Assembly: GCF_900109915.1 (NCBI RefSeq) | Contig: NZ_FOBU01000002.1 | Span: 1,071,170 to 1,135,169, forward strand | Length of the DNA: 64,000 bases | Reading direction: 5' to 3' | Source of the DNA: Luteibacter sp. UNCMF331Sha3.1 | Lineage (GTDB): Bacteria > Pseudomonadota > Gammaproteobacteria > Xanthomonadales > Rhodanobacteraceae | In this document: one piece after another, positions 8,603 through 17,657 of the stretch | How the letters are laid out: each line of letters starts with the position of its first letter | Position numbering within the stretch: the first letter of the stretch is position 1 | The notes under the pieces: model-generated | Told to the model about the DNA's origin: nothing | The model's input: only the letters and a program-made list of their open reading frames with translations | The model's database searches: none | Position numbers and translations under genes: made by a program

Positions 8603-9565
8603 TCAGTCGCCCGTGAGCCAGCCCCGCCATTTGAAGAACAGCACGGGCAGGAGGATGCTGAGCGCGATGGCGCCGAGTGCGAGCGGGTAACCGTAGGTCC
8701 AGTCGAGTTCCGGCATCCGCTTGAAGTTCATGCCCCAGATGCCGGCGAGGATCACCGGAGGAATCGTGGCGACGGAGGTCACCGTCAGCACCTTCATGAC
8801 GTGGTTCTGGTCGGTGCTGATGAAGCCGAGGCTGGCGTCGAGCAGGAACTGCAGCTTGTTGGTGAGCTGGTCGTCGAACTCGTCGAGCGTGCGCAGATCG
8901 TGATCGACCACGCGCAGGCGCAGCTCCACCTCGTCGGACATCCACTCGGGCTTCTTCGCGCGCACGAACGACACGATGCGCTGCACGCCCAGCATCGACG
9001 AACGGTTGCGGGCCTGGGCGCCTTCGAGACGGCCCACCTCGAGCATGCAGTTGCGCAGGGCGGGTGTACCGATGCGCTCGCGGGTGAAGATGCGGTCGGA
9101 CAGTTTCTTCAGGTCGCCCGAGACGTCTTCCATGAGCTGCGCGGAGAGGTTGACGATCGCCTCGATGAGCGTGGCCAGCGCGTCGGCGCTGGACTCCCAA
9201 CGGTGGCTCCTGCAGCTTTCGCTGGCGAGGTCGAAGGCGGGCGACGCCTCGAAGCGCAGCGTCATCAGCACGCGGTTGGTCACCACGATACCGACGGGTG
9301 CCGCGTGATGGCCTTCGCCGCTGTCCGCGAAGTAAGGGATCGACAGATACATCGCGTCGTCGTCGGTGCGGATGCGGCTCGACAGCGCGAGGTTGCCGAG
9401 ATCGCCCCGCTCGGGCACGCGCAGGCCGGTGATCTCCGCCGCGCACCGGCGCTCCTCCTCGCTGGGGTCGAAGAGGTCGATCCAGATGGGCTTCTGCGGT
9501 TTGCCCGCCCCCGGTTTCCATGGGGTGGGGACGCCGCTGTGTCCTTGCTCGTGGATGATCAGCAC
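8603..9565 (-). CDS. corA: CorA-family divalent cation transporter
   Basis: The 320-residue inner-membrane protein has a large cytoplasmic N-terminal domain and a long helix, ending with two membrane segments (about residues 258-280 and 293-313). The signature loop is GIWGMNFKRMPEL, containing the GMN motif that forms the selectivity filter of CorA Mg2+ (Co2+, Ni2+) channels. The sequence resembles the CorA/ZntB-like branch (transport of Zn2+ cannot be excluded). It starts an operon with the DUF2236 gene and is divergent from the small GNAT gene across 149 bp. Confidence 0.85.
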   Translation of the reverse strand: MLIIHEQGHSGVPTPWKPGAGKPQKPIWIDLFDPSEEERRCAAEITGLRVPERGDLGNLALSSRIRTDDDAMYLSIPYFADSGEGHHAAPVGIVVTNRVLMTLRFEASPAFDLASESCRSHRWESSADALATLIEAIVNLSAQLMEDVSGDLKKLSDRIFTRERIGTPALRNCMLEVGRLEGAQARNRSSMLGVQRIVSFVRAKKPEWMSDEVELRLRVVDHDLRTLDEFDDQLTNKLQFLLDASLGFISTDQNHVMKVLTVTSVATIPPVILAGIWGMNFKRMPELDWTYGYPLALGAIALSILLPVLFFKWRGWLTGD

Positions 9566-9714
9566 GTACGAAAGGCCCTGAGAGATCGCAGGAAGTTGCC
9601 GGCCATGGGCCGGAGCCTGACGCAGTTTACGCCCGCGGTGTTTGCGCGGCGTGGATGGCGCAACGCCGCGGACGCGCGCATGCTTGCGTGCAGGCCCCTT
9701 CCGGAGATAGATCG

Positions 9715-10005
9715 ATGAGCGATGTCGCGAAGCCGTTGGAGATCGTCCACGACGAGACGAACCAGGTGTTCCGGGCCACCGTGGACGGGTACGACTGCGA
9801 GGTCGAATACCGTCTGCGAGGCCACACGATGGTGATCACGCATACCGGCGTGCCGTCGCCGGTCGGCGGCCGCGGCATCGCCGCGCTGCTGACGAAGCGC
9901 GCGGTCGAAACCGCCGAGGCGAAGCACTGGAAGGTCGAGCCGGCGTGCAGTTACGCGGAGACGTGGTTCCGGCGGAATCCGGAATACGGTCGCCTGCTGG
10001 CCTGA
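9715..10005 (+). CDS. Small GNAT-type acetyltransferase (NATD1/YjdJ-like)
   Basis: This 96-residue protein matches the short Gcn5-related acetyltransferase-like family (PF14542). The motif SPVGGRGIAALLTKRAVETA corresponds to the acetyl-CoA-binding pyrophosphate loop (GGxGIA), and the C-terminal WFRRNPEYGRLL is typical of the group. The substrate is unknown. ATG 9715 has GGAG at 9702-9705; an upstream in-frame start is possible but has no homology-like features. It appears monocistronic. Confidence 0.8.
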   Translation: MSDVAKPLEIVHDETNQVFRATVDGYDCEVEYRLRGHTMVITHTGVPSPVGGRGIAALLTKRAVETAEAKHWKVEPACSYAETWFRRNPEYGRLLA

Positions 10006-10077
10006 GCCCGCGCTCCTGCAACGCTGCCGGGGTACGTGTTAGGTTTCGCCTTCCGAAACACGACCAGGGCACCATCG

Positions 10078-12132
10078 ATGCGTACAAAGTGGATCGCCGC
10101 CGCCATCGCGCTTGCGTGCGCGGGCGCAGCTCATGCCGACACGTCTGCGAAGAAGGCGGAGGATCCGCGGATCGCCGCGATCCTCGACTCCCTCGGCAAG
10201 GTCCGCACCATCGAATCGGTTTCGCTGTCCCCCGATGCGAAGCATCTCGCCTGGACGGTGAAGACGAACGGCAAGACGGTGCTCGAAGTCGCCGACGCCG
10301 ACGGTCGTAACGCGCACCGCGTCACGACCACCAAGGGGTGCAGCGAATCGTCCGCGCTGTGGGCGCCGGACTCGCGTCATCTCGCCTTCCTCTCCGACTG
10401 CGCCGGCAAGGCGCCCGGCGTGGAGGAGGGCAGGCAGAACGACGTCCATGTCGCCGACATCGGTGCCAAGGGCCCGCCGCAGCGGCTCACGCGCCTCGCC
10501 GGCTACGTCGACGGACTCGCATGGCGCCCCGACGGCAAGGCGCTGGCTTTTCTGTACGTGCCGAACGCCACGCGTCGCGCGAGCGCCACGGCCGCGGCGA
10601 AGCCGCAGATCGGCGAGATCGGTGTCGAAGGCATCGAAGTGCAGCAGGTCGCCATCGTCGACGCCTCGGGTGGCGCGGTGCGCACGGTCACGCCGGCCGG
10701 GATGCACGTCTACGAATTCGCGTTCGCCAACGACGGTGGCCGCATCGCCTACGTCGCGGCCGAACCGCCGGGCGACAACAACTGGTGGATCGCCCGACTC
10801 TACGTGCAGCCGACGACGGCCGGCGGCAAGCCGGTCGCGGTGGTCGACACCGTCAAGCTCAACGGCCCGCTCAAGGACATGCAGATCGCCGTGCCCCGGT
10901 TCTCGCCGGACGGTTCGCGCATCGCCTTCATCGGTGGCCTGATGAGCGATCAGGGCTCCACGGGTGGCGACATCTGGACCGTGCCTGCGGCGGGTGGCGG
11001 CGCGCCGGTCGACGTCACGCCCGGCATCCATACGACGCCCGCCTGGATCGCCTGGGCGGCGGACGACAGGCTCATCGTCGGCGAGCACGCCGCGGGCGTC
11101 AGCCGCGTATCGCGCTACGACCTGCCGGCCACCGGGGCGGCGACGGCCACGACGCTGTCCGACCTGCCGATGACCATCGGCGACGGTCGTCTCTCGATGT
11201 CGCTGTCGCTGGATGCGGCCGCCACGAAAGCCGCCTTCGTCGGCAGCGCCTTCGAAACCGCGTACGAAGTGCAGGTCGCCGGGCTGGACGGCGCCATGGC
11301 GCCGAAGGCCGTCACCGCGTTCAACGCGGGCCTGAAGCCGTCGTGGGGCAAGGCCGAATCGATCTCGTGGAAGAACGAGGGCAACGACGTCCAGGGCTGG
11401 CTGCTCTATCCCGCGAACTACGACCCGAAGAAGCGCTACGGCATGATCGTGGCGATCCATGGGGGCCCGGCCGCCGCCGTGACGCCTCGCTGGCCGGGTG
11501 TCGGCTACGGCGGTGCCCCGCTATCGGCCCTCGGCTACTTCGTCTTCATGCCCAATCCGCGCGGCAGCTACGGTCAGGGCGAGGCGTTCGTGCAGGCGAA
11601 TCGCAAGGATTTCGGCTACGGCGACATGCGCGATGTGCTCGCGGGCGTGGACGCCATCGAAAAGACCCATCCGGTCGACGACAAGCGCCTCGGCCTCACC
11701 GGCTGGAGCTACGGCGGCTTCATGACGATGTTCGGCGTGACCCAGACCCAGCGCTTCCGTGCCGCGGTGGCCGGCGCGGGCATCTCGAACTGGCAGAGCT
11801 ATTACGGTCAGAACCTGATCGACCAATGGATGAAGCCGTTCTTCGGCGCCTCGGTGTACGACGATCCGGCGGTCTACGCGAAAAGCTCGGCGATCAACTT
11901 CATCAAGCAGGTGAAGACCCCGACGCTGATCGTCGTGGGCGAGCGCGACGCCGAAACCCCGGCCCCGCAGTCGTTCGAGTTCTGGCACGCGCTGCGTGCG
12001 CAGGGCGTCCCGACGTCGCTGGTGGTGTATCCGGGCGAAGGCCACGGCTTCGCCCGCGACGAGAGTCGCCGGGACGTCCTGGCCCGCGCGCTGGCCTGGT
12101 TCGACCGCTATCTTTCGGCGCCCGCCCGCTGA
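10078..12132 (+). CDS. Secreted S9-family prolyl oligopeptidase (DPP IV/acylaminoacyl peptidase-like)
   Basis: The 684-residue precursor has signal peptide MRTKWIAAAIALACAGAAHA. An N-terminal beta-propeller of WD40-like repeats (PDAKHLAWTVKTNG, PDSRHLAFLS, PDGKALAFLY, PDGSRIAFIG) is followed by an alpha/beta-hydrolase domain. The catalytic triad is Ser544 in GWSYGGFM, Asp624 in VGERDAETP and His656 in GEGHGFAR. It probably cleaves short peptides after particular residues in the periplasm; its exact specificity is not readable. The length is normal for S9B/S9C peptidases. No operon partner is apparent; the next gene has its own candidate promoter. Confidence 0.92.
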   Translation: MRTKWIAAAIALACAGAAHADTSAKKAEDPRIAAILDSLGKVRTIESVSLSPDAKHLAWTVKTNGKTVLEVADADGRNAHRVTTTKGCSESSALWAPDSRHLAFLSDCAGKAPGVEEGRQNDVHVADIGAKGPPQRLTRLAGYVDGLAWRPDGKALAFLYVPNATRRASATAAAKPQIGEIGVEGIEVQQVAIVDASGGAVRTVTPAGMHVYEFAFANDGGRIAYVAAEPPGDNNWWIARLYVQPTTAGGKPVAVVDTVKLNGPLKDMQIAVPRFSPDGSRIAFIGGLMSDQGSTGGDIWTVPAAGGGAPVDVTPGIHTTPAWIAWAADDRLIVGEHAAGVSRVSRYDLPATGAATATTLSDLPMTIGDGRLSMSLSLDAAATKAAFVGSAFETAYEVQVAGLDGAMAPKAVTAFNAGLKPSWGKAESISWKNEGNDVQGWLLYPANYDPKKRYGMIVAIHGGPAAAVTPRWPGVGYGGAPLSALGYFVFMPNPRGSYGQGEAFVQANRKDFGYGDMRDVLAGVDAIEKTHPVDDKRLGLTGWSYGGFMTMFGVTQTQRFRAAVAGAGISNWQSYYGQNLIDQWMKPFFGASVYDDPAVYAKSSAINFIKQVKTPTLIVVGERDAETPAPQSFEFWHALRAQGVPTSLVVYPGEGHGFARDESRRDVLARALAWFDRYLSAPAR

Positions 12133-12259
12133 ACCGAGGGTATCCGCCGACCCTCCGAGGGGGTCGACGGATTGCGTTTTTTCGCGGACACAGCATCATG
12201 CGGGAGGGAGAGGCCGTCTCAGGGCATCGAAAGACGCCGACGGATTTCGTCGCACGACC

Positions 12260-12287
12260 TAAAGTCGAGAGAGGGAATGGCCGATAA
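12260..12287 (+). promoter_or_regulatory. Candidate sigma-28 (FliA) promoter
   Basis: TAAAGTCG at 12260-12267, then 12 bases, then a perfect GCCGATAA at 12280-12287. The spacing is one base longer than the usual TAAAGTTT-N11-GCCGATAA. It lies about 140 bp ahead of the GGDEF-EAL gene, in the otherwise featureless gap 12133-12425. Confidence 0.5.
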
Positions 12288-12425
12288 TCCTGGGGACAAG
12301 TGGCATTGCGTCCGGCCTTCTCGCGAGGCGGCCGGCGTCGCCCTTGGGTCTTTCGTTGAATCCGCGGGTCGGTCGCCATGCGCGCCGGTCGGCAACGTGT
12401 CCCGCAACCCGGGCCGGAGCGTGGC

Positions 12426-13973
12426 GTGCTGACATATCGTAGTGTCGAGGGCGGCTGGCATGCCGCATCGAATTGCGCCCGCGGGTCCATGTTCGGGGCC
12501 GGCGGCGAGTCGGTCTGCACGCCCTTCAGCACCGGCGGCGCGGGCCTGGGCTGGCTGGCGGCCCTGCTGGCCGTCTGCGCCCTGGCGGCCGTGGCCATCG
12601 CCTGGCTGCTCGGCCAGCGTCGTCGCCTGCACGCACGCCTGCACGATCCGCGCGAACAGGCCAGCCGCGCGCTGGCCTTCCACGCCTACCACGACACGCT
12701 CACCGGCCTGCCGAACCGCGCCTACGTCATGCGCGAGCTCGAACAGGCGCTGGCCGCGCCGGAAACCGCGTCGCTGGCGGTCATGTTCATCGATCTGGAC
12801 GGCTTCAAGTCGATCAACGACACGCTCGGCCACGAGGCCGGCGACGTCTTCCTGCGCGCCGTGGCCACCTCGCTGCGCAGCAGCGTGCGGGCCCGGGACA
12901 TCGTGTCGCGCTTCGGCGGCGACGAATTCGTGGTGGTCGTGCAGACCTACGGCGGCATGGAGAACCTGGTGCGGGTCTGCCGCAAGGTGCTCGACCTCGT
13001 GTCGAAACCGGTAAGCGTTTCCGGCCAGCTCGTCGCCGTCAGCCCCAGCATCGGGGTGGCCGTGGCCCCCCAGGACGGCCAGCTGGCGGCCACGCTGATC
13101 CGCAACGCCGACGCCGCCATGTATGCGGTGAAGGAAACCGGCAAGGCCGACTTCCGGTTCTACGAAGAGGGCATGCTCGAGATCGCCCGCGAGCGCCTGG
13201 CGCTCACCGTGGAACTGCGCGAGGCCCTGCAGGCGGGCGAGCTCACGGTCGAATACCAGCCCAAGCGCAACCTGCGCGACGGCACGCTCGCCGGCGTCGA
13301 GGCGCTGGCGCGCTGGCACCACCCCACGCGCGGCGACGTACCGCCGTCCGTGTTCGTCGCCATCGCGGAGCGGTCGGGCCTGATCCACGCGCTGGGCGAA
13401 TACGTGCTGCGCGCCGTGCTCAATCAGGTGCAGGCCTGGGACGCGTCGGGCACCGCCGTCGACTACGTCGCCATCAATCTGTCGATGCACGAGCTCAGCC
13501 GCCCGGCCTTTGTCGACACGCTGCATCGTGCCGTGCGCTCCTATGGCGTCGATCCCACGCGGATCCGCTTCGAGCTCACCGAGTCGTCGGCCATGCGCCA
13601 GCCGGAAGAAACCATGCGCCAGCTCGTCAAGCTGCGCTCGCACGGCTTCGACCTCCTCATCGACGACTTCGGCGCGGGCTACTGGAACCTCAGCCACCTT
13701 CGCGAACTGCCGGTGGGCACCATCAAGATCGACCAGTCGTTCGTGCGTGGCAGCGCCATGAACCTCGCGGATCGCGAAATCACGGAGGCCATCGTCGGCC
13801 TCGCCAAGAAGCTGAACATGCGCACCATCGCCGAGGGCGTCGAGACCGAAGCCCAGGCCGACTGGCTGCGCGAGCTCGGTTGCGACATCGGACAGGGCTA
13901 TTTCTTCGCCCGCCCGATGACCGCCGACGCGTTTAGCCGTTACCTCGCGCCGACACCGGTCTATGCAGGCTGA
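12426..13973 (+). CDS. Membrane-anchored GGDEF-EAL protein
   Basis: This protein of about 515 residues has one N-terminal membrane segment (LGWLAALLAVCALAAVAIAWL), a GGDEF domain and an EAL domain. The GGDEF site is intact (RFGGDEFVVV), with I-site RARD five residues before. The EAL domain keeps VEALARW, INLSMHEL, ELTESS, IDDFGAGYWNL, IKIDQSFV, AEGVETE and GQGYFF, so both synthesis and hydrolysis of c-di-GMP look possible; which dominates is unknown. I favour GTG 12426 (GGAG 6 bp upstream); ATG 12489 would still keep the membrane segment. Its last 11 bp overlap the next gene. Confidence 0.88.
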   Translation: MLTYRSVEGGWHAASNCARGSMFGAGGESVCTPFSTGGAGLGWLAALLAVCALAAVAIAWLLGQRRRLHARLHDPREQASRALAFHAYHDTLTGLPNRAYVMRELEQALAAPETASLAVMFIDLDGFKSINDTLGHEAGDVFLRAVATSLRSSVRARDIVSRFGGDEFVVVVQTYGGMENLVRVCRKVLDLVSKPVSVSGQLVAVSPSIGVAVAPQDGQLAATLIRNADAAMYAVKETGKADFRFYEEGMLEIARERLALTVELREALQAGELTVEYQPKRNLRDGTLAGVEALARWHHPTRGDVPPSVFVAIAERSGLIHALGEYVLRAVLNQVQAWDASGTAVDYVAINLSMHELSRPAFVDTLHRAVRSYGVDPTRIRFELTESSAMRQPEETMRQLVKLRSHGFDLLIDDFGAGYWNLSHLRELPVGTIKIDQSFVRGSAMNLADREITEAIVGLAKKLNMRTIAEGVETEAQADWLRELGCDIGQGYFFARPMTADAFSRYLAPTPVYAG

Positions 13974-16900
13974 CCGCCTGAAGCGGATCGCTCGTTTTCC
14001 GCGTCTTCGAGCACGCCTGATCGCCCTCGCCGGGTGGCTGTGCTGTGCGCTGGCGATGGTGGCGGCCGCGCAGGACGCGCAGCCCGTGGGCGTCGATCCC
14101 TGGGCGGTCTACGAGGCCGCGTGGTTCGACACCGTGGGCGTCGCCGACGGCCTGCCGCATTCCACGACCACGGCGATCGTGCAGGATTCGCGCGGTCTCA
14201 TCTGGATCGGCACCTTCGGCGGTCTGGTGCGCTACGACGGCTACCGCATGCAGGTTTTCGGACAGGAGCCCGACTCCTACGCCGGTGCCGTGCTCCCCGA
14301 TTCGTACGTGCGCGCACTGATGCCGCTGCCGGACGGCGGCCTGCTGATCGGCACCAACGCGGGCGGTCTCGTCCGGTTCGATCCGGTGAGCATGCGTTTC
14401 CACGTGTACCCCGTCGGCCCCGGCGGCACGTCCAACGGAAAGATCTTCGCGATCGCGCGCGCCCGCCAGCCCGGGGTGTTCTGGATCGCGACCGAGAGCG
14501 GTGTCGACCGGCTCGAGCTGGCATCGGGCAGGATCACCCGCGAGTCCATGCAGCCCGGCGACGCGAAGGACATGGTGGCGCGCACCTTCGTCGTCAGCGA
14601 GGACAAGACCGGTAACCTCTGGGCGGGCACGGACAATGGCCTCTTCGTGCGTCGCACCGGGGGCCACTTCCTGCGCGTGCGCTCGCAGGACCCGAAGGTC
14701 GACGAAATCCTCCACGACCAGGTCTGGGCGCTGCTGCAGGGCAGCCACGACCGTCTCTGGGTCGGCACGGGGCAGTCCGGCGCGATCTACATCGATGCGA
14801 GCGGCCAGGGCCGCGAGGTGCCCGGCTTTTCGGGCAAGAACGGGCTCGCACGCCGGCGCACCGTGCGCGCGTTCCACGAAACACCGCAAGGCGTGCTCTG
14901 GGCGGCCACCGACGGCGCGGGTGTCGTCACCTACGATTACGTCACCGGTCAGCTGCGCACGCTGGCGCATGACGCGGCGATGCCGTCGTCGCTGCCCGGC
15001 GACATCACCCGCGACATCTTCCAGGACACCTCGGGCAACATCTGGGTGGCCACCGAGCTCGGCGCCGCGCACTACGACCCGAACGGTCGCAAGGTGTTCT
15101 CGGTGCTGCCGTCGCCGCTGGAATCGCACACGCTGTCCAATGCCAACGTGCACGCGGTGTTCGTCGATCCGCGCGGGCGCGTGTGGCTCGGCCTGGGCAT
15201 GGGCCGCATCGATGTGCTCGACCTGGCCAAGGGCACCATGCGTCACCTCCAGCTCGGTGGCGAACAGGCCGAGCGCGACGTCCAGGCGTTCGTCGTGGCG
15301 CCCGACGGCGCCATCTGGGCCGGCGCCCAGGGTATCTCGCGCATCGATCCCGATACCTTCGAGATGCGCAGCTCCATGATCCCGAGCCTCGATGGGCGGC
15401 TGATCCTCTCGATGCGGCGGGACGGCGACGACCTCCTGATCGGCGGCTACGACGGCCTGTTCCGTTACGACACGAAGACCGGCGCGGTGACGCAGATGCG
15501 CCACGACGACGCCGATCCGAAGAGCCTGGTGGGCGATCAGGTCCGACACATCGTGCGCATGCCCGACGCCTGGTGGTTCGCCACGATCAGCGGCATCAGC
15601 ATCGCGTACGACGGCGAGAAGAGCTTCGTGAACCTGCGTCACGATCCTGCCAACCCGTCGAGCCTCCCGCACGACTACACCGGGTCGATGGCTTTCGATT
15701 CGCGCGGCCGCCTGTGGCTCGGCACGTTCGGCGGCATCGCGTACCTCGACGACTTCAAACCCCGGGGTCCGTTCCGCTTCGGCCTGATCGGTTCGCGCGA
15801 CGGCCTGACGAACACCAAGATCAACGCGCTGCTGGTGGACCACGACGATCGCATCTGGGCGTCCATGGCCAACGGCGTCGCGATGGTCGAGGCCAGCACG
15901 CATCGCGTCGCCGACCTCGGCATCCGCGACGGCCTGCGCATTCCCAGCTACATCCATCGGGCGGCGGCCGAGGCGCCGGGTGGCGAGCTGATGTTCGGCG
16001 GCCTCGGCGGACTTACCGTGATTCGTCCCTATTGGGAGGCGCCCGCCGCCGGCCCGGCGCGACTCGCGATCACGCACGTGTCGATCAACGACAAGCCGCT
16101 GCCGCTGGACCAGGTGCCGGGCGACGGCGATTCCGTGACGCTCGGAGGCGACGGCCGCAACCTGCGCGTCGATTTCGCGCTGCTCGATTTCCGGGCGCCG
16201 CTGGAAACGCATTACGCCTACCGGATGGACGAGGCCGACGGCGCCTGGAATACCGTGGCCCGCGGCATCCCGCCAAGCGCGATCTATACCAACCTGCCCA
16301 GCGGCACCTACACGCTGCGCCTGCGCGCGACGGTGAAGGGCCTCGACGCACGTTCGGTGGAGACCTCGGTGCGCGTCGTGGTCACGCCGCGCTGGTACGA
16401 AAGCCCGTGGACGCTGCTGCTCGGCGTGGCACTCGGCGTGGCGGTGTTCTTCGGCCTCGTGTCGCTGCGCACGCTCTACCTGCGTCGGCGCGCCGAACTG
16501 CTGCAGGCCCAGGTCGACGCCCGTACGCGCGACCTGAAAACCGCGAACGAGCGGCTCGATCACCTGGCGGGCACCGACGAACTCACCGGCTCGCTCAATC
16601 GTCGCCGGTTCCTGGAGCAGGCCGAGCGCGTGCGGCAGGGTGCCGCGAACGACGGTATCCCGTTCAGCGTCGTCCTCATCGACATCGACGATTTCAAGGC
16701 GGTGAACGACACCTACGGCCATCTGGCCGGCGACACGGTCATCCGCGAGACGATGCGCGTGATTTCGTCGATGTGTCGCGCCGACGATCTCGCCGGCCGA
16801 TTCGGCGGCGAGGAGTTCATCCTCTGCCTGCCCGGTGCGCTGGCCGAGCACGCGCTGGACATCACGGAACGTGCCCGCCATGCGCTGGGCGCCATGGTGA

Positions 16901-17058
16901 TCGTGCACGGCGACTACCGCATCCGCATCACGGTGAGCGCCGGCGTGGCCATGTGGCGCGCGCCCGAGTCGCTGCATTCGCTGCTCGGGCGGGCCGACGA
17001 GGCCCTTTACCAGGCCAAGAACGAAGGCCGCAACCGCAGCCGCATCGCGAGCCTGTAA
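13963..17058 (+). CDS. Two-propeller (Reg_prop/Y_Y_Y) sensor diguanylate cyclase
   Basis: The 1031-residue protein has a signal/anchor (ALAGWLCCALAMVAAAQ). A periplasmic sensor follows, in which I count 14 propeller repeats of the type IWIGTFGGLVRYDG, enough for two seven-bladed propellers. A Y_Y_Y domain (about 690-805), one membrane segment (about 815-838), a short coiled coil and a C-terminal GGDEF domain complete it. The active site is RFGGEEFILC (about 946-955) with I-site RADD. It is built like hybrid two-component sensors but with a diguanylate cyclase in place of a kinase. The ligand is unknown. The start codon lies within the previous gene's end (11-bp overlap), so the two c-di-GMP enzymes are co-translated. 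Confidence 0.92.
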   Translation: MQADRLKRIARFPRLRARLIALAGWLCCALAMVAAAQDAQPVGVDPWAVYEAAWFDTVGVADGLPHSTTTAIVQDSRGLIWIGTFGGLVRYDGYRMQVFGQEPDSYAGAVLPDSYVRALMPLPDGGLLIGTNAGGLVRFDPVSMRFHVYPVGPGGTSNGKIFAIARARQPGVFWIATESGVDRLELASGRITRESMQPGDAKDMVARTFVVSEDKTGNLWAGTDNGLFVRRTGGHFLRVRSQDPKVDEILHDQVWALLQGSHDRLWVGTGQSGAIYIDASGQGREVPGFSGKNGLARRRTVRAFHETPQGVLWAATDGAGVVTYDYVTGQLRTLAHDAAMPSSLPGDITRDIFQDTSGNIWVATELGAAHYDPNGRKVFSVLPSPLESHTLSNANVHAVFVDPRGRVWLGLGMGRIDVLDLAKGTMRHLQLGGEQAERDVQAFVVAPDGAIWAGAQGISRIDPDTFEMRSSMIPSLDGRLILSMRRDGDDLLIGGYDGLFRYDTKTGAVTQMRHDDADPKSLVGDQVRHIVRMPDAWWFATISGISIAYDGEKSFVNLRHDPANPSSLPHDYTGSMAFDSRGRLWLGTFGGIAYLDDFKPRGPFRFGLIGSRDGLTNTKINALLVDHDDRIWASMANGVAMVEASTHRVADLGIRDGLRIPSYIHRAAAEAPGGELMFGGLGGLTVIRPYWEAPAAGPARLAITHVSINDKPLPLDQVPGDGDSVTLGGDGRNLRVDFALLDFRAPLETHYAYRMDEADGAWNTVARGIPPSAIYTNLPSGTYTLRLRATVKGLDARSVETSVRVVVTPRWYESPWTLLLGVALGVAVFFGLVSLRTLYLRRRAELLQAQVDARTRDLKTANERLDHLAGTDELTGSLNRRRFLEQAERVRQGAANDGIPFSVVLIDIDDFKAVNDTYGHLAGDTVIRETMRVISSMCRADDLAGRFGGEEFILCLPGALAEHALDITERARHALGAMVIVHGDYRIRITVSAGVAMWRAPESLHSLLGRADEALYQAKNEGRNRSRIASL

Positions 17059-17064
17059 GGTTCC

Positions 17065-17090
17065 GTGGGAGCCAGCAGGCTGGCTCCCAC
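17065..17090. terminator. Perfect 12-bp-arm hairpin between convergent genes
   Basis: GTGGGAGCCAGC, a 2-bp spacer AG, then GCTGGCTCCCAC. This is the outer stem of a type C palindromic repeat without its inner part. It lies 6 bp after the propeller-GGDEF stop and 1 bp before the yajQ stop, well placed as a bidirectional terminator, although without a T tract. Confidence 0.65.
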
Positions 17091-17091
17091 C

Positions 17092-17574
17092 TCAGTCCCG
17101 GAAATTCTCGAACTGCAGCGGCAGCTCGATATCCGATTTCTTCAGCAGCGCCATCGCCATCTGCAGATCGTCGCGCTTCTTGCCGGTGACCCGGACCTTC
17201 TCGCCGTTGATCTGCGCCTCGACCTTCAGCTTCGCTTCCTTGATCTTCGCGATGATCTTCTTCGCCACGGGCTGCTCGATGCCCTGCTTGACGGTGATCT
17301 TCTGCCGCGCCTCGGCGAGGTTGGTCTCGACCTTGCCTTCGTCCAGCGCGCGCAGGTCGATCTGACGGGCGGACAGCCGGGCGCGGAGGATCGGCAGCAT
17401 CTGCGTCAGCTGGAACTCGTTGTCGGCCTTCTGCGTGATCACGTTTTCTTCGAGCTCGAACTTCGCGGCCGTGCCGCGCAGGTCGAATCGCGTGGACACC
17501 TCGCGGTTGGCCTGGTCGACCGCGTTGACGAGTTCGTGCTTGTCGACTTCCGAGACGATGTCGAAGGAGGGCAT
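17092..17574 (-). CDS. yajQ: YajQ-family nucleotide-binding protein (c-di-GMP effector in xanthomonads)
   Basis: The 160-residue cytoplasmic protein is of normal length for the family. It shows MPSFDIVSEVDKHELVNAVD, STRFDLRGT, ENVITQKADNEFQL and the C-terminal MALLKKSDIELPLQFENFRD. In Xanthomonas a YajQ homologue is known to bind c-di-GMP and work with a transcription factor; in other bacteria it binds RNA. The position directly after two diguanylate cyclase genes fits an effector role, but that is inference. ATG 17574 has AAGGA about 9 bp upstream; a longer open frame to 17643 is unlikely. It is divergent from the flavoprotein gene. Confidence 0.93.
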   Translation of the reverse strand: MPSFDIVSEVDKHELVNAVDQANREVSTRFDLRGTAAKFELEENVITQKADNEFQLTQMLPILRARLSARQIDLRALDEGKVETNLAEARQKITVKQGIEQPVAKKIIAKIKEAKLKVEAQINGEKVRVTGKKRDDLQMAMALLKKSDIELPLQFENFRD

Positions 17575-17657
17575 GGGCGTGGATCCTTGTCGATGGGAGC
17601 GGGGCACGAGTTTACGCGAGGGCGGTATCATGTGCGTTTGCACGGCGGATACGAAGC

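Noticed and set aside
13933-16977. Open frame of 1014 codons on the minus strand
   Set aside because: It is antisense to the propeller-GGDEF gene and has the Arg/His/Ala-rich composition of a GC-rich shadow frame; no domain or ribosome site.
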